A stretch of 64,000 bases of DNA from Nansenia antarctica. Lineage: Eukaryota > Chordata > Actinopteri > Argentiniformes > Microstomatidae. How positions within the stretch are numbered: position 1 is the stretch's first letter; the number at the start of each line of letters is the position of its first letter. The position numbers were made by a program, and so were the translations under genes. The stretch spans positions 28,524,550 to 28,588,549 of the forward strand of contig OZ022353.1 in the NCBI GenBank assembly GCA_963989245.1, read 5' to 3'. Below, in pieces: positions 1 through 9,900 of this stretch. The notes beneath the pieces were generated by a model. That model did not search any database. It was not told the DNA's origin and was given only the letters and a program-made list of their open reading frames with translations.

Positions 1-319
1 CACCACACTCACCACTGCGGCCCAGGATGGATTCCCAATCGGGTAAGTCGTTGGCTCCTCCCACCAGATCCTTCAATCCAGGATGTGACGAAATGCTTTT
101 TGACCTTGGAATTCTGCAGCGACCTGCCGACAGCATGTGTTGAAGCATTGAGCCAAAGCGCTTCCATTTGGGGAAAGATTTGAGATTTGAGTAATGCAAC
201 TCATGAAATTAAAGTGACAGCTAGGACGCCGCCAAATTTTTAAGGGGTGAGTCCTCGATCGTTACATGAACGTGATGGTCCTCCATGATCGTACCATATG
301 ATATCGTGATCATGTGAAA

Positions 320-391
320 GCATTGGTCGTATAGTGGTGAGCATAGCTGCCTTCCAAGCAGTTGACCCGGGTTCGATACCCGGCCAATGCA
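320..391 (+). tRNA. tRNA-Gly (TCC)
   Basis: A 72-nt cloverleaf. The acceptor stem GCATTGG pairs with CCAATGC, an A-T variant of the usual GCGTTGG/CCAACGC. The anticodon loop reads CTTCCAA (anticodon TCC). The T stem CCGGG/CCCGG is intact. The D-arm region reads GGTCGTATAG instead of the usual GGTGGTATAG, and the T loop is TTCGATA. The fold is intact, so it may be functional, but the box A change leaves some doubt. Confidence 0.85.
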
Positions 392-477
392 ACCTATGTC
401 CCCGTTTCCACATAGCCAATGCCTGCACCGAAGCCACAGCACCGATTGAAAATGAAGCTCGGCAGGCTCTGTTATCA

Positions 478-505
478 AAAAGCTCAGCCACTGAGCTACA
501 TCCCC
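478..505 (-). pseudogene. tRNA-Ala 5' fragment
   Basis: On the minus strand the sequence starts GGGGATGTAGCTCAGTGG, the 5' end and D arm of vertebrate tRNA-Ala, then departs from the family with no anticodon arm or T arm. It is a truncated tRNA relic within the duplicated block. Confidence 0.6.
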
Positions 506-640
506 AACCTTGAGTTGAAGGGATTTTTGGGACACAAAGCTATAGAATGGTAGAGTAGGCTGTTGACCCTCTTGTCTGTCCTGAGTCAGGAAGATTATCT
601 AGAAAAGGAGACAACATCAAAGACACAGGACAAGGCCCAG

Positions 641-712
641 TCCCTGGTGGTCTAGTGGTTAGGATTCGGCGCTCTCACCGCCGCGGCCCGGGTTCGATTC
701 CCGGTCAGGGAA
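641..712 (+). tRNA. tRNA-Glu (CTC)
   Basis: A 72-nt gene matching the vertebrate tRNA-Glu(CTC) sequence as I know it. The acceptor stem is TCCCTGG/TCAGGGA, box A is intact (TGGTCTAGTGG), the anticodon loop holds CTC and box B is GGTTCGATTCC. No intron. It is the best-preserved tRNA of the cluster and very likely active. Confidence 0.95.
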
Positions 713-795
713 CACGTTTTATCAAGATACAACACTCCACCTCCCATCCCTACACTACACTTTGTTAAAAGTCATCCAGAAGTAAAAAGGTGGCC

Positions 796-882
796 TCCTT
801 CGAGCCGGATTTGAACCAGCGACCTAAGGATTGCTGCTGTTGAACCTACAGTCCTCCGATCTACCAACTGAGCTATCGAAGG
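796..882 (-). tRNA. tRNA-Tyr (GTA) with intron
   Basis: Read on the minus strand, the gene starts CCTTCGATAGCTCAG and ends GGCTCGAAGGA, with the anticodon in CTGTAG. An intron of about 14 nt follows the anticodon, as in all vertebrate tRNA-Tyr genes, giving 87 nt in total. Two departures are visible: D-stem GAGC is GATC, which breaks one pair, and box B reads GGTTCAAATCC. It is either a slightly diverged functional copy or an early pseudogene. Confidence 0.85.
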
Positions 883-988
883 GTGACAGGAATTCTGCCA
901 GGTCTTCACATTTCCAACTTAGAGGGTCACTGTTGGATACAGAAGCAGTAGCCTTTGCTCAAAATGTAGGCATCATCTAAGAACTTCT

Positions 989-1051
989 TGGAGATGCAGG
1001 GGATTGAATCATGGACCTCAGACATGCACTTTACCACTGAGCTACATCGCC
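989..1051 (-). pseudogene. tRNA-Ala pseudogene
   Basis: The minus strand begins GGCGATGTAGCTCAGTGG and ends TGCATCTCCA, the two ends of tRNA-Ala. The anticodon arm is largely deleted and the T arm is mutated (ATGATTCAATCCC), leaving about 63 nt instead of 72. It cannot form a normal tRNA. Confidence 0.65.
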
Positions 1052-1470
1052 AACCTTGAGCTGTAGGGCTTTTTGGGACACAGAGTAAGTTGTTGACAAT
1101 CATGTCTGTGCTGAGTCAGGACACTTGGAACATTATCTAGCAAAGGACAAACACCACACTCACCACTGCGGCCCAGGATGGATTCCCAATCGGGTAAGTC
1201 GTTGGCTCCTCCCACCAGATCCTTCAATCCAGGATGTTATGAAATGCTTTTTGACCTTGGAATTCTGCAGCGACCTGCCGACAGCATGTGTTGAAGCATT
1301 GAGCCAAAGCGCTTCCATTTGGGGAAAGATTTGAGATTTGAGTAATGCAACTCATGAAATTAAAGTGACAGCTAGGACGCCGCCACATTTTGAAGGGGTG
1401 AGTCCTCGATCGTTACATGAACGTGATGGTCCTCCATGATCGTACCATATGATATCGGGATCATGTGAAA

Positions 1471-1542
1471 GCATTGGTGGTATAGTGGTGAGCATAGCTG
1501 CCTTCCAAGCAGTTGACCCAGGTTTGATTCCCGGCCAATGCA
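1471..1542 (+). tRNA. tRNA-Gly (TCC), second copy with damaged T arm
   Basis: This is the duplicate of the Gly gene 1151 bp upstream. Its D arm is the consensus GGTGGTATAG, and acceptor stem and anticodon loop (TCC) are intact. The T arm reads CCAGGTTTGATTCCCGG: one stem pair is lost and box B has GGTTTGA instead of GGTTCGA. The first copy has a good T arm and a changed D arm, so the two have decayed at opposite ends. Possibly a pseudogene. Confidence 0.75.
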
Positions 1543-1598
1543 ACCTATGTCCCCGTTTCCACATAGCCAATGCCTGCACCGAAGCCACAGCACCGATT

Positions 1599-2082
1599 CT
1601 TCTTCGGCGTATGGGTAGTTGTTTTTCCTCTCCACTCCACCAGGCTTGGGGCCGAGGGAACGCCCGACGCCGGTCCGGAGACGATTGAGCCCCACCCAGG
1701 ATAGCCTTGGCAAGTCCATCCCGAGGGGCTCAGGGCCGGCGACTGGGATGTGGTCGCGGAGTTTGGAGGTGTTAGCCTCCCACTCCGCGCGCCACATATA
1801 ATCCGCCCATCCTGCCGCACTGATGTTGGGATCTCTGCATTGCTGCCTGAGATCCTGTGCGGCAGGCACAAATGGGTGTCTCGACTTGAGACGCCGGGAG
1901 GGCTCCGCTGTTATAGTGAGCCTATCATGGAGCAGATGGTTATTAAGCTCCACGGCCCGGCAGGCGAGACGTGCTGTGGCTCCCATGCGGCGGAGGCCTG
2001 CGGGCTGGATGCCTGCTAGGATGGGAAGGTTGTCCACGGGGGTAGGACGCAGGCATCCTGTCACAATGCGCAAGGTTTCGTA
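1599..2082 (-). mobile_element. 5'-truncated non-LTR retrotransposon, C-terminal ORF2 fragment
   Basis: This 484-bp insertion is flanked by the direct repeat AGCACCGATT at 1589-1598 and 2083-2092. The other duplication copy of this locus (about 445 on) lacks it. The minus strand encodes a fragment with the motifs LRIVTGCLRPTP, LPILAGIQP and WVGLNRLRTGVGR. These resemble the segment after the reverse transcriptase domain in I/Nimb/Jockey-type LINE ORF2 proteins. The 3' end (plus-strand 1599) is a short GAA-like tail, not poly(A). The insertion is younger than the tRNA-block duplication. Confidence 0.7.
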
Positions 2083-2113
2083 AGCACCGATTGAAAATGA
2101 AGCTCTGTTATCA

Positions 2114-2202
2114 AAAAGCTCAGCCACAGAGCTACATCCCCAACCTTAAGTTAACCATATGATATCGGGATCATGTGAAAGCATTGGTGGTATAGTGGTG
2201 AG
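2114..2202. pseudogene. Further tRNA relics (Ala 5' end, Gly 5' end)
   Basis: 2114-2141 (minus) repeats the tRNA-Ala 5' fragment seen at 478-505. 2181-2202 (plus) is the first 22 nt of tRNA-Gly (GCATTGGTGGTATAGTGGTG...), box A included, cut off by the SINE that follows. They show a third, mostly deleted copy of the tRNA block. Confidence 0.6.
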
Positions 2203-2344
2203 TTACAGTGAAGTTTAGACAGGAAGGATGGGTGAGAGAGAGAGGAGGGATGACATGCAGGATATGTCCCCGGCCGGAATCGAACCGGGGACCCTACGGT
2301 TCCATGGTCAGCGCTTAACCCGCTATGCCACCTAAGCGCCCCCA
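2203..2344 (-). mobile_element. tRNA-derived SINE
   Basis: The minus strand has a tRNA-like head of about 75 nt with box A-like (TTAGGTGGCATAGCGGG) and box B (GGTTCGATTCC) promoter elements. A non-tRNA tail rich in CTCTCTCTC and CATCCTTCCTG follows. The head does not close into a proper cloverleaf and lacks a clear anticodon loop, so it is a SINE head and not a tRNA gene. Confidence 0.6.
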
Positions 2345-2397
2345 CCTGTTGTTTTTTGATCATTGCCATATTGTTCTATTTTAGGTTGTTCTATACA

Positions 2398-2990
2398 ACA
2401 TTGTGGCCGACAAAGGGGGAAGACGAGGATGAGAGAGAAACACCTGTTGCAATCACATGCAGAATTGCGGGTTACCTGCGGCAGTTTGTGGAGACAGGTA
2501 TATTTTTATACTCTCCTGATTGTGTTCATTGATGTCCCATAGGTTTATTAGCTTATTATTGAGGATAATGACACCAATGTTGTGAGTGTTTTAAAGCAAC
2601 ATTGGTAGTAACTTTGGAAGGACCTTCAGTTGTACACACCCATGTTCATGAATTGTTTGCAGTCCTATTACATTTATGTATTTGCATAGGTTTTGGAAAC
2701 AGTCTAAATTTGTACTTTCATTGTTTCAATATTTCTTACCCATTTGCAGTACCTCAGGATCTACTAAAGCAGCTGGTGAAATTCTGGGTGGGGAGCAGCC
2801 CATGAAGGAGATGCAGTTGGAGGTGGTGCCATCCGAGAACCCAATTTTGTTCACGTGCTTCCGCATCCTCCGCTAGCTGGCTCATTACACCAGCTACAAC
2901 CAATTCTACAACCATTTGGAAAGCTGGAAAGCACTAATGACAGTGGTTTGGGTTGATGATGGAAGTATTTTTTTCTATGGTCCAATTGGT
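2398..2990 (+). pseudogene. HECT-like domain pseudogene fragment
   Basis: Two exon-like blocks are visible. Block 1 (about 2410-2500) reads ETPVAITCRIAGYLRQFVE before a GTATAT donor. Block 2 begins after TTTGCAG (about 2749) with PQDLLKQLVKFWVG, changes frame, then reads ENPILFTCFRILR, stop, LAHYTSYNQFYNHLESW. The order FWVG, FTCF.xL, HYTSY resembles the C-terminal HECT-like region of many fish G2E3-like proteins. The frame change and internal stop mean it cannot code as one protein. The family call is by motif memory only. Confidence 0.4.
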
Positions 2991-3012
2991 TCTATGGATG
3001 AATTTATATAAA

Positions 3013-3311
3013 TGTGACAGCTGCTGGTGGAAGGGGTAACAAGTTGGCAGCCAAGTTAATGTTCACACTTTTATTTTGAACAATGTAAATACATTTCAGC
3101 ATTGTTGAAAATCAATGACACACTCGCTAGTCAAGTAACAGAGCATGATTTGTGAGCCTGCTAACAATGTAAAGTAGTGTTATAATTAACTAGGTAGCAG
3201 TGGGGATTACTCACCGAATCCATTGCATTGCAGTATTTTGGCTTGACTAGCGAGTGTGTTGTGATTTTCAACAACGTTGACTTGTTCCCCCTTTCACCAG
3301 CTACTGTCACA
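3013..3311. mobile_element. Foldback MITE, copy 1
   Basis: A 299-bp element begins TGTGACAGCTGCTGGTGGAA and ends TTTCACCAGCTACTGTCACA, inverted termini of about 30 bp. The inverted similarity continues inward (CAATGACACACTCGCTAGTCAAG against CTTGACTAGCGAGTGTG), so much of the element can fold on itself. A second copy lies at 13497-13821. No coding capacity; target duplication not clear. Confidence 0.7.
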
Positions 3312-4178
3312 ATGGTTAAATCATGGTTAAATAAAATTGCACTGTACAAATATATCCTATTCTAGTATAATTAAATTGTATTGTACATGTCAATGTGTGT
3401 TATAGAAAAGACATGTTTTCTCAAATGTTTTCTCCCCACTATAAAACTGCATCTTTGGACTTAGCCTTTCTGTATGTCTCTTGCTTGCAAGCAATACATG
3501 TCAGTATTCATATTGTGGTGTAACAAGACTTTATTTCTTGAACCTCATCTCTAAAGAGCCAAAACTGCAGAGTGGTTAACCCTAGACTTCTACCACAATG
3601 TATAATGCTGTAATCAGTATAAAAATATCTGATGTACTTGAAAAAGTGTATCATACTTCATGTACTGACACTGCACTAAGGACCACCAGCTCCCGAGAGC
3701 ATACAAACTCCAGGTAGTAGTAAGCACATGTTTCTAAATGGACGTAAGCATTATTTATAAAACGGGCTGCGCTTGTTTAAAATTGCGTACGTTGGTATAA
3801 ATACCAAATATACTTGGAATTGAACGCAGGTGAATGAGGCTTGTATTTACGCCCTGTGATAGCGGCTCAATTATAGCAGCTGAATTAAGCCAAGTGCTAT
3901 AATATAGGGTAGGCGTTCGTCTGGAAGCGGGAGAGGGCAGAGAAGGGTGGCTTCTCGGTAAGTTGCATTTGTAACATTTGATCATGACAACTAACCAGGC
4001 AAATGCTTATACTGTAATAATATAATGGTATTTTGTTATCAGGTGACATTGAACATTTGGCTGCTCACTCCCTTTGCGAAGCCCCAGACACCAGAGGAAA
4101 TCCAGTATAATTTAGCGCATGGCCGGGCATGTTGAAGGGGAGATGGCGTTGCCTTGACAGCTCAGGAAGGATATAAAG
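3312..4178. other. Intergenic stretch, no gene seen
   Basis: AT-rich sequence with no convincing exon, RNA gene or complete repeat. The part from about 3740 (TTTATAAAAC) and a stretch near 5880 (CTATAAATGAGGCCCC) may belong to one older element split by the hAT insertion at 4179, but matching termini cannot be shown. Confidence 0.4.
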
Positions 4179-4698
4179 CAGTGGCGGCTGGTGCCCAAAT
4201 TTTGGGGTGGGGCACAGCAGTGTGGCGGGGGGGTCCTCTTTCGCGCGCGCAGCGCGCGCGATTTTTTTTTCGCGTGCACGATTTTTTTCGCGTGCACGCG
4301 CATAGAACACGCACTGGCATTACAACCACTGTATAATTTCAACTTTCACCCTTAAAATGACCGTGTGGGCCATGGAGAAGTTACCCTGTCAACTACAGAC
4401 ACTGAGGTGGAAGAGTGACCGGTCTATGGACGTCGGTACGGTCCAATACCCAGTGTCAGACAAGGAGGAAGTCTAGTCAACAAGGCTAGTACAGGCCTCA
4501 CAGCTACACTCAGGTTAATAAAGGTAGCAGATGAATATGTGTACTATGTGTCTGTGTGACATGGCTACATCAATGAGCAGAGATGAATGCTGCAGTCAGT
4601 AGTACAGTAACTATCTATTTCATAGACACATGATGGATGATGATGGAGAGTGATGGTGGTCAACACATCACAGCAGGTCAACACATTCAATGATGTAT

Positions 4699-4857
4699 CA
4701 CAACCAGACCATGTCAGAAACACAACCAGACCATGTCAGAAACACAACCAGACCATGTCAGAAACACAACCAGACCATGTCAGAAACACAACCCGACCAT
4801 GTCTGTAACACAACCAGACCATGTCAGAAACACAACCAGACCATGTCAGAAACACAA
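4699..4857. repeat. 21-bp minisatellite
   Basis: About seven and a half tandem copies of a 21-bp unit (AACCAGACCATGTCAGAAACAC-like), with two variants (CCCGACC, GTCTGTAAC). It lies inside the hAT element. Any open frame here only reflects the 7-codon period. Confidence 0.85.
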
Positions 4858-5180
4858 CAATGCATCAGCTGAGTTAAAGAAAACCAACTCTTACCTTTGA
4901 TGACAGAACATGAGCCGTGTTTACCCGTACCTCCGCCTTGCCCCGCGCATATTGCTATGAATAGTTCGAAGATAGGTGCTTGCACGTTAGGTGCAAGGCT
5001 GCTTGGTTAACCCATTAGCGGGAACATTATTAGTTGCACAAAATAGGCTGATTTAATTGACCATGAACATCAGAGACAGACATTACGAATGTTCATTTAA
5101 AATACTCCGGAAGCCCGAAGTCCGGAAAACCGGAAGTCGGGAGTCCTCAGCATAATGCATTGTCTGCAATACAACCGGAG

Positions 5181-5224
5181 ATTTCTTGGCCAGGGCGCAC
5201 AAATGTGCGTCCTGGCCAAGAAAT
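5181..5224. repeat. Long perfect-loop hairpin
   Basis: Twenty-base arms (ATTTCTTGGCCAGGGCGCAC and its complement) flank a 4-base loop AAAT, with one C/T difference that still allows a G-U pair. It is internal to the hAT element. Confidence 0.8.
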
Positions 5225-5342
5225 AGAGACAGCCAATTGGAGCGCTGCTACAGCTCACGTGTAACCGAAAAGTATTTGTCCTGGCATAGACTTGCATTGA
5301 CACGGCGCCCCGCGTTCTCTCCCTATGTATTTTAACAGTGAG

Positions 5343-5383
<41 letters not shown>

Positions 5384-5567
5384 TAAAAATGTTTATTGCA
5401 TTGGAGGATTTTTAATGAATGCTGATAGGCGCCGACAGAATATCAGCCACATTTTGTGAATAAACAATGTTTATTTAAAAAAATAACTTTTACAAATCGC
5501 AACAAGGAAGTGAAGGTGGGGGCGGCGCCCCAGCGCCCTCTATCGGCCAGCCGCCACTGATATAAAG

Positions 5568-6917
5568 GAAGACTGAAATACAATCATAAACATCAGTTCC
5601 CTTTAAATCTTGAATTAAACAAAAAAATTCTGATAACAACATCGTTAATTTTATTACGAGCCACTTTAACTTCGCATAAATTACAGTAGGCAGTGCAGCT
5701 CACATGCCTGTAATAACTCCGCATAACCAGTAGGTAATGTGCGTACGTCAAGTCAATACCTGACGTAGAGCTACGATCGTTTCCACGGTCAAATTGACTC
5801 ACGTTGAAATTGTATAAATCACTACGTTGGCGTGGTTTTCTACGTACGACACGGGTAAGACCAAATTTGATCCAAAGTACTTTCTATAAATGAGGCCCCT
5901 GATGTTTCAAGGTTTGTATTACATGGGTAGTAATTCCTGAAAAATAACATTTTAGTTAAGTTTAGTTAATTACCAAAGAACTGGAAAACAGTAGTCCTTG
6001 ATATTCTTTCTTCATACAACAATGCACATTTTTCACATTCCATTCCAAAATAAACTTAAGTCACATTTGCTTTAGTTATGGGATGTTAGCAGCATAATCA
6101 GCACAATCACAATCAACTTAAATATAGCTATCTAGAATGTTGAAATAACAAGACCATAACAAAACGTTAGACATCAGAACACTCATAGACACTATTGATT
6201 GCTAAAAATTGATTAAATGATTTCAAGGACTGATGAAAAACATTGATTGAAGTAAAATATGTAGCTGTAATGTTTTATTGTTATTACATTCATTGATATT
6301 ACATTTGATTGTCACTTACCCTAGGAGTGTGGGACCCATCTTCCATAGGTGAAACTGATCTTAATCCTCCCGAAAATGCTCTCTTGTGATTTGTCAAGCA
6401 CTGCAATCAATCACTCACTGCATGTGCCCCCCCCCCCCTGCTCTCTTAGCTTCATGGTTACAAGTGTTCAAATTAGTTTTGACCGACATGTATTGCAAGA
6501 ATTGGGTCAAAACTCAAGGTGCGAATCTGCAAGTGCAAATGTCAAGATACAAGTGCAAATGTTTTTTTCCAAGTGCAGATTTCAAGACAAAAGTGCAAAT
6601 ATTTATTTTACAAGTTCTCAAATCGAATCTACAACCTCACGAGTTTTGACCCACATCTACCTTCATACAAATGCATCTACGGGGATGAAGTGAGAACGTT
6701 AGATGTTTGTTTATAATAACAAACTCTTTATTACGTTTTTCAATGTACTCTAGGCAAAATATTATGTAATCCTAAATTGATGACGCCTCAAGGCGGGGAA
6801 ATGAGTATGCGAGTTATTGCACTGCTAGTTTCCTATAATCTCATTGAGGAATTCTTCAGTGGTTCGAATTCCCTTGGAATGTTCCTGGGACCCCTGGCGG
6901 CCCCTGGCGTCTGAAGT
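5568..6917. other. Intergenic stretch upstream of slc2a10
   Basis: AT-rich. A C11 run lies near 6428 and a cluster of AAGTGCAAAT-type subrepeats at about 6530-6600. No exon or RNA gene recognised. The slc2a10 promoter should lie toward 6.7-6.9 kb, but no TATA box or CpG-rich core stands out. Confidence 0.4.
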
Positions 6918-6986
6918 ATGAGAAGTGTCTGGTCGGGGTCTTGCAACTTGAGACACTTTGTTCTGCCACGTCGCTTCAACTTCCTG

Positions 6987-9900
6987 ATGGAAAGTGATCC
7001 TTGGTGCTCTGAATGGACCAAAAGCGCATCTTCACCAAACACATTGTTGCAACATGGTAAGTAAATGTACAAACTCTTTCTGTAGCCTGTTCAGTGCTGA
7101 ATTCCATCTCTGTAGGCTACCAGGCGCAGAATCCAGGCAATGCAACTGACTTTCCCCAAATCCTTGTTTTAACGGGACATTGCCTTCATGGAAACAATGC
7201 GTTAACGGTGGTAACGTTTCTTATCCAATTTCCATGCAAACGCTATATTTGATACGGTGTCTGTTTTAAGCCTAGGACTAATGTTTGTGGACATATTGTT
7301 GCGCAGGTCATGCCTTTCACTTCTTATACTGAATAACGGTTTGGCTTTTCCACTGGCAGACCAAGTTCACAACTGAGCCAGAAGAATGATTGTAGTCTGT
7401 TGTGATGGTGGAGGTGGGGCTGGTGATTATATTTTTCATATAAATTAGGCATATCAACAATGACATCACATGTTTGTTGCCCTTTTTATTGTCCTATAGG
7501 CCTAATCCTTCTAATTACAATGATAGCCTTATTTGCTTCCCGATTTTCTGACAATTCTGTGCATGCGATGTTTCTATCGCATTTGTTTGCATTTAGAAGT
7601 CTTATAGGCCTAGTCTATAAAAGCATGTCTAAAACTCTTGAAATTATAGGCCTATCAAGTGAGTACGAATGGGCTCTGAAATGCCCTTGTGATTAGAATA
7701 AATTCATTGTGTGAATTGGTCAATGGTTTCTGCATTTTGAAGTTAATACTGTGTAGGGTTTGGGAATATGCATTTGTAACAAATTCACAATTATAATAGC
7801 TTTTTTATTTTCCATGCAGAGGAAGCGTTGATCTGATTAGTGGCTACAATGTATTTTGTTGAGGCAATCTCAAGTGCTCTTGTCTAATGAAATCATAGCA
7901 TCAACAAGGGAGTTGTCATGACGACAGGGCTGCAATGGCTCTTGTGCTCCCTGCCTTGTCTGTGAACCGCAGGACATGTCTCCTTTTCAGGCATAGTGCA
8001 AGCATATATTTCTGCATCCCTAAACACTCTTTAGAATCTAATGTTGCTGGGATTGTATTTGCTTCATTTTCAGAGGAGAGGAGCTTTGGGGAAATCTTTG
8101 GCTGAGTCTCTGCCTCAATTGAAATGTGCGTTAATTGGAAAAAAGGAAAATAAATGATGGGTAAGTTTGAAGTTATTTTCATCATCATCATTTTCATCAT
8201 CTTAAGCTATCTTGCTAATTGTATGATGACATTTCCAAACATAAAACTCCACAGGCTTTTCTACTAAAACTATGTCCAAACATGCATGTCTATTATAATA
8301 GCACAGAGCCTGTCAACTTCAGAACTGAGATAAAAACCCGAATGATCTTTGATGTTATTGCAGCTTTTGTGTGTACTAAAGCTTTTATACCCATATCATA
8401 TTATGAGTTTTGCCAGAAGCATCAGCATATTTGTAAAGAGAATCAATGGTGCACACCTGGACTTCAAGAACATACTGTGGATATTTTTAATGAATATATG
8501 TTGTTGAATGAATTGTTGTTGTTGTTGTTGTTGTTTTTGTTTTACAAAAAATGTATTAAAGAATTTGTTTAGGGTAAATATGTAATAATACATATGTAAT
8601 AATAATGTAATTGGACCCAACAGCTTTCACTGTGACATGTTCACTTTCTCTTTAAACTATTATCAATATAGTCTACACACCTACAAGTGTTCAAGTGGTA
8701 AAGACATTTCAGATACTCAAAGCTCTTTCCCTCTTATCTAGGTTGCCCCACACTACTCCTGTCCAGTGGGGTGTCCACACTTGGGGGCCTGGTCTTTGGG
8801 TATGAGTTGGGGATCATCTCTGGGGCCCTTCTCCAGCTCCAGGCAGAGTTCAGGCTCACCTGTGTCCAGCAGGAGGCTGTGGTCAGTGCTCTCCTGGTCG
8901 GGGCCCTTCTGGCCTCCCTGGTGGGTGGATGTCTCATCGACCGCCACGGCCGTAGGAACTCTATCCTCCTCAGCAACGTCCTCATCCTGGGGGGAAGCCT
9001 CGTCCTGGTGAGCAGCTCCTTCTGGGCACTGATGGTGGGCAGGATCACGGTGGGTTTCGCCATGTGCATCTCTTCCATGTCCTGCTGTATCTTTGTGTCG
9101 GAGATGGTCACTCCCAAGCACAGGGGCTTGTTGGTGACACTGTACGAGGTGGGCATCACCGTGGGCATTCTGGCAGCTTATGCTATGAATTATATCCTCT
9201 CTGATGTGAAGGAGGGGTGGAAGTACATGTTTGGATTAGCCATCGTGCCAACATTGCCTCAGTTCATTTCTATTTGGTTTCTTCCATCCAACCCCGGAGC
9301 AACCACAAGCCAAAGGGTAAATGCTCAAAGAGAAAGGGGCCTTATTCGCTCAATTGAAAACCACAAAGTGGAGGATGTGGCTGAAGCGCATGTTTCCATT
9401 AGACTTGACAACAACACAACAACACAATACAGTATCCTGCACCTCTTTCATCGCAAGGACAACATGAGGACCAGGACAATCATCGGTCTGGGCTTGGTGA
9501 TCTTTCAGCAGTTCACTGGTCAGCCCAATGTGCTCCTCTACGCCTCGACCATCTTCCACTCCCTGGGCTTTGAGAGCGATGCCTCAGCAGTGCTGGCGTC
9601 TGTGGGCTTGGGGGTAGTCAAAGTTATCGCCACCTTGGTCTCCATGGTTTTCGCTGATAGGGTGGGCAGGAGGCCTCTGCTCATTGGGGGATGTACCGTC
9701 ATGGCGGTGAGTTTGATGACAATAGGACTTCTCAGTGGGCCTTCAGTGTTCAACGGCAAGAGACCCTGTGGTGCTGATGATTACATGGTCAACACCACAA
9801 CCCTGCCACATTCAACCCTAGACAATCAGTCAAGCCATTACGTTTCTGCCAGTGAAAGCAGAGGACACCTCCAAAGGACAGAAGTTAGTGATTCTGTATA

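Larger units (their letters stand above)
1..1598. repeat. Partial tandem duplication of a tRNA-gene block
   Basis: Bases 1 to about 470 recur almost unchanged at 1152 to about 1598, a constant offset of 1151 bp. Both copies carry the same flanks, a tRNA-Gly(TCC) gene and the same downstream text. They differ by scattered substitutions, including changes in the tRNA itself. tRNA-Glu, tRNA-Tyr and a tRNA-Ala remnant lie between the copies, so one repeat unit is Gly-Glu-Tyr-Ala and the second unit is interrupted by a retrotransposon fragment at 1599. Tandem tRNA arrays of this kind are common in fish genomes. The array probably continues upstream of the window. Confidence 0.85.
4179..5559. mobile_element. 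Non-autonomous hAT transposon with perfect 8-bp TSD
   Basis: Termini are CAGTGGCGGCTGG and CCAGCCGCCACTG (13-bp perfect inverted repeats), flanked by ATATAAAG at 4171-4178 and 5560-5567. The CAGTG end and 8-bp duplication are hAT hallmarks. The 1381-bp interior has no transposase. It holds GCGCGC-rich runs near 4241-4300, a 21-bp minisatellite (4699-4857), a hairpin (5181-5224) and a (CA)n tract (5347-5381). It needs a transposase in trans. Confidence 0.9.

Noticed and set aside
2260..2344. A functional tRNA gene on the minus strand
   Set aside because: Box A and B are present but the stems do not close well and there is a SINE-like tail.
4065..4342. Overlapping frames of 60-81 aa at the left end of the hAT element
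   Set aside because: They read through GC-repeat and transposon-end sequence without family similarity.
8766..9168. Minus-strand and alternative-frame open frames over slc2a10 exon 2
   Set aside because: They are shadows of the GLUT10 coding exon, which has strong family motifs in one frame only.
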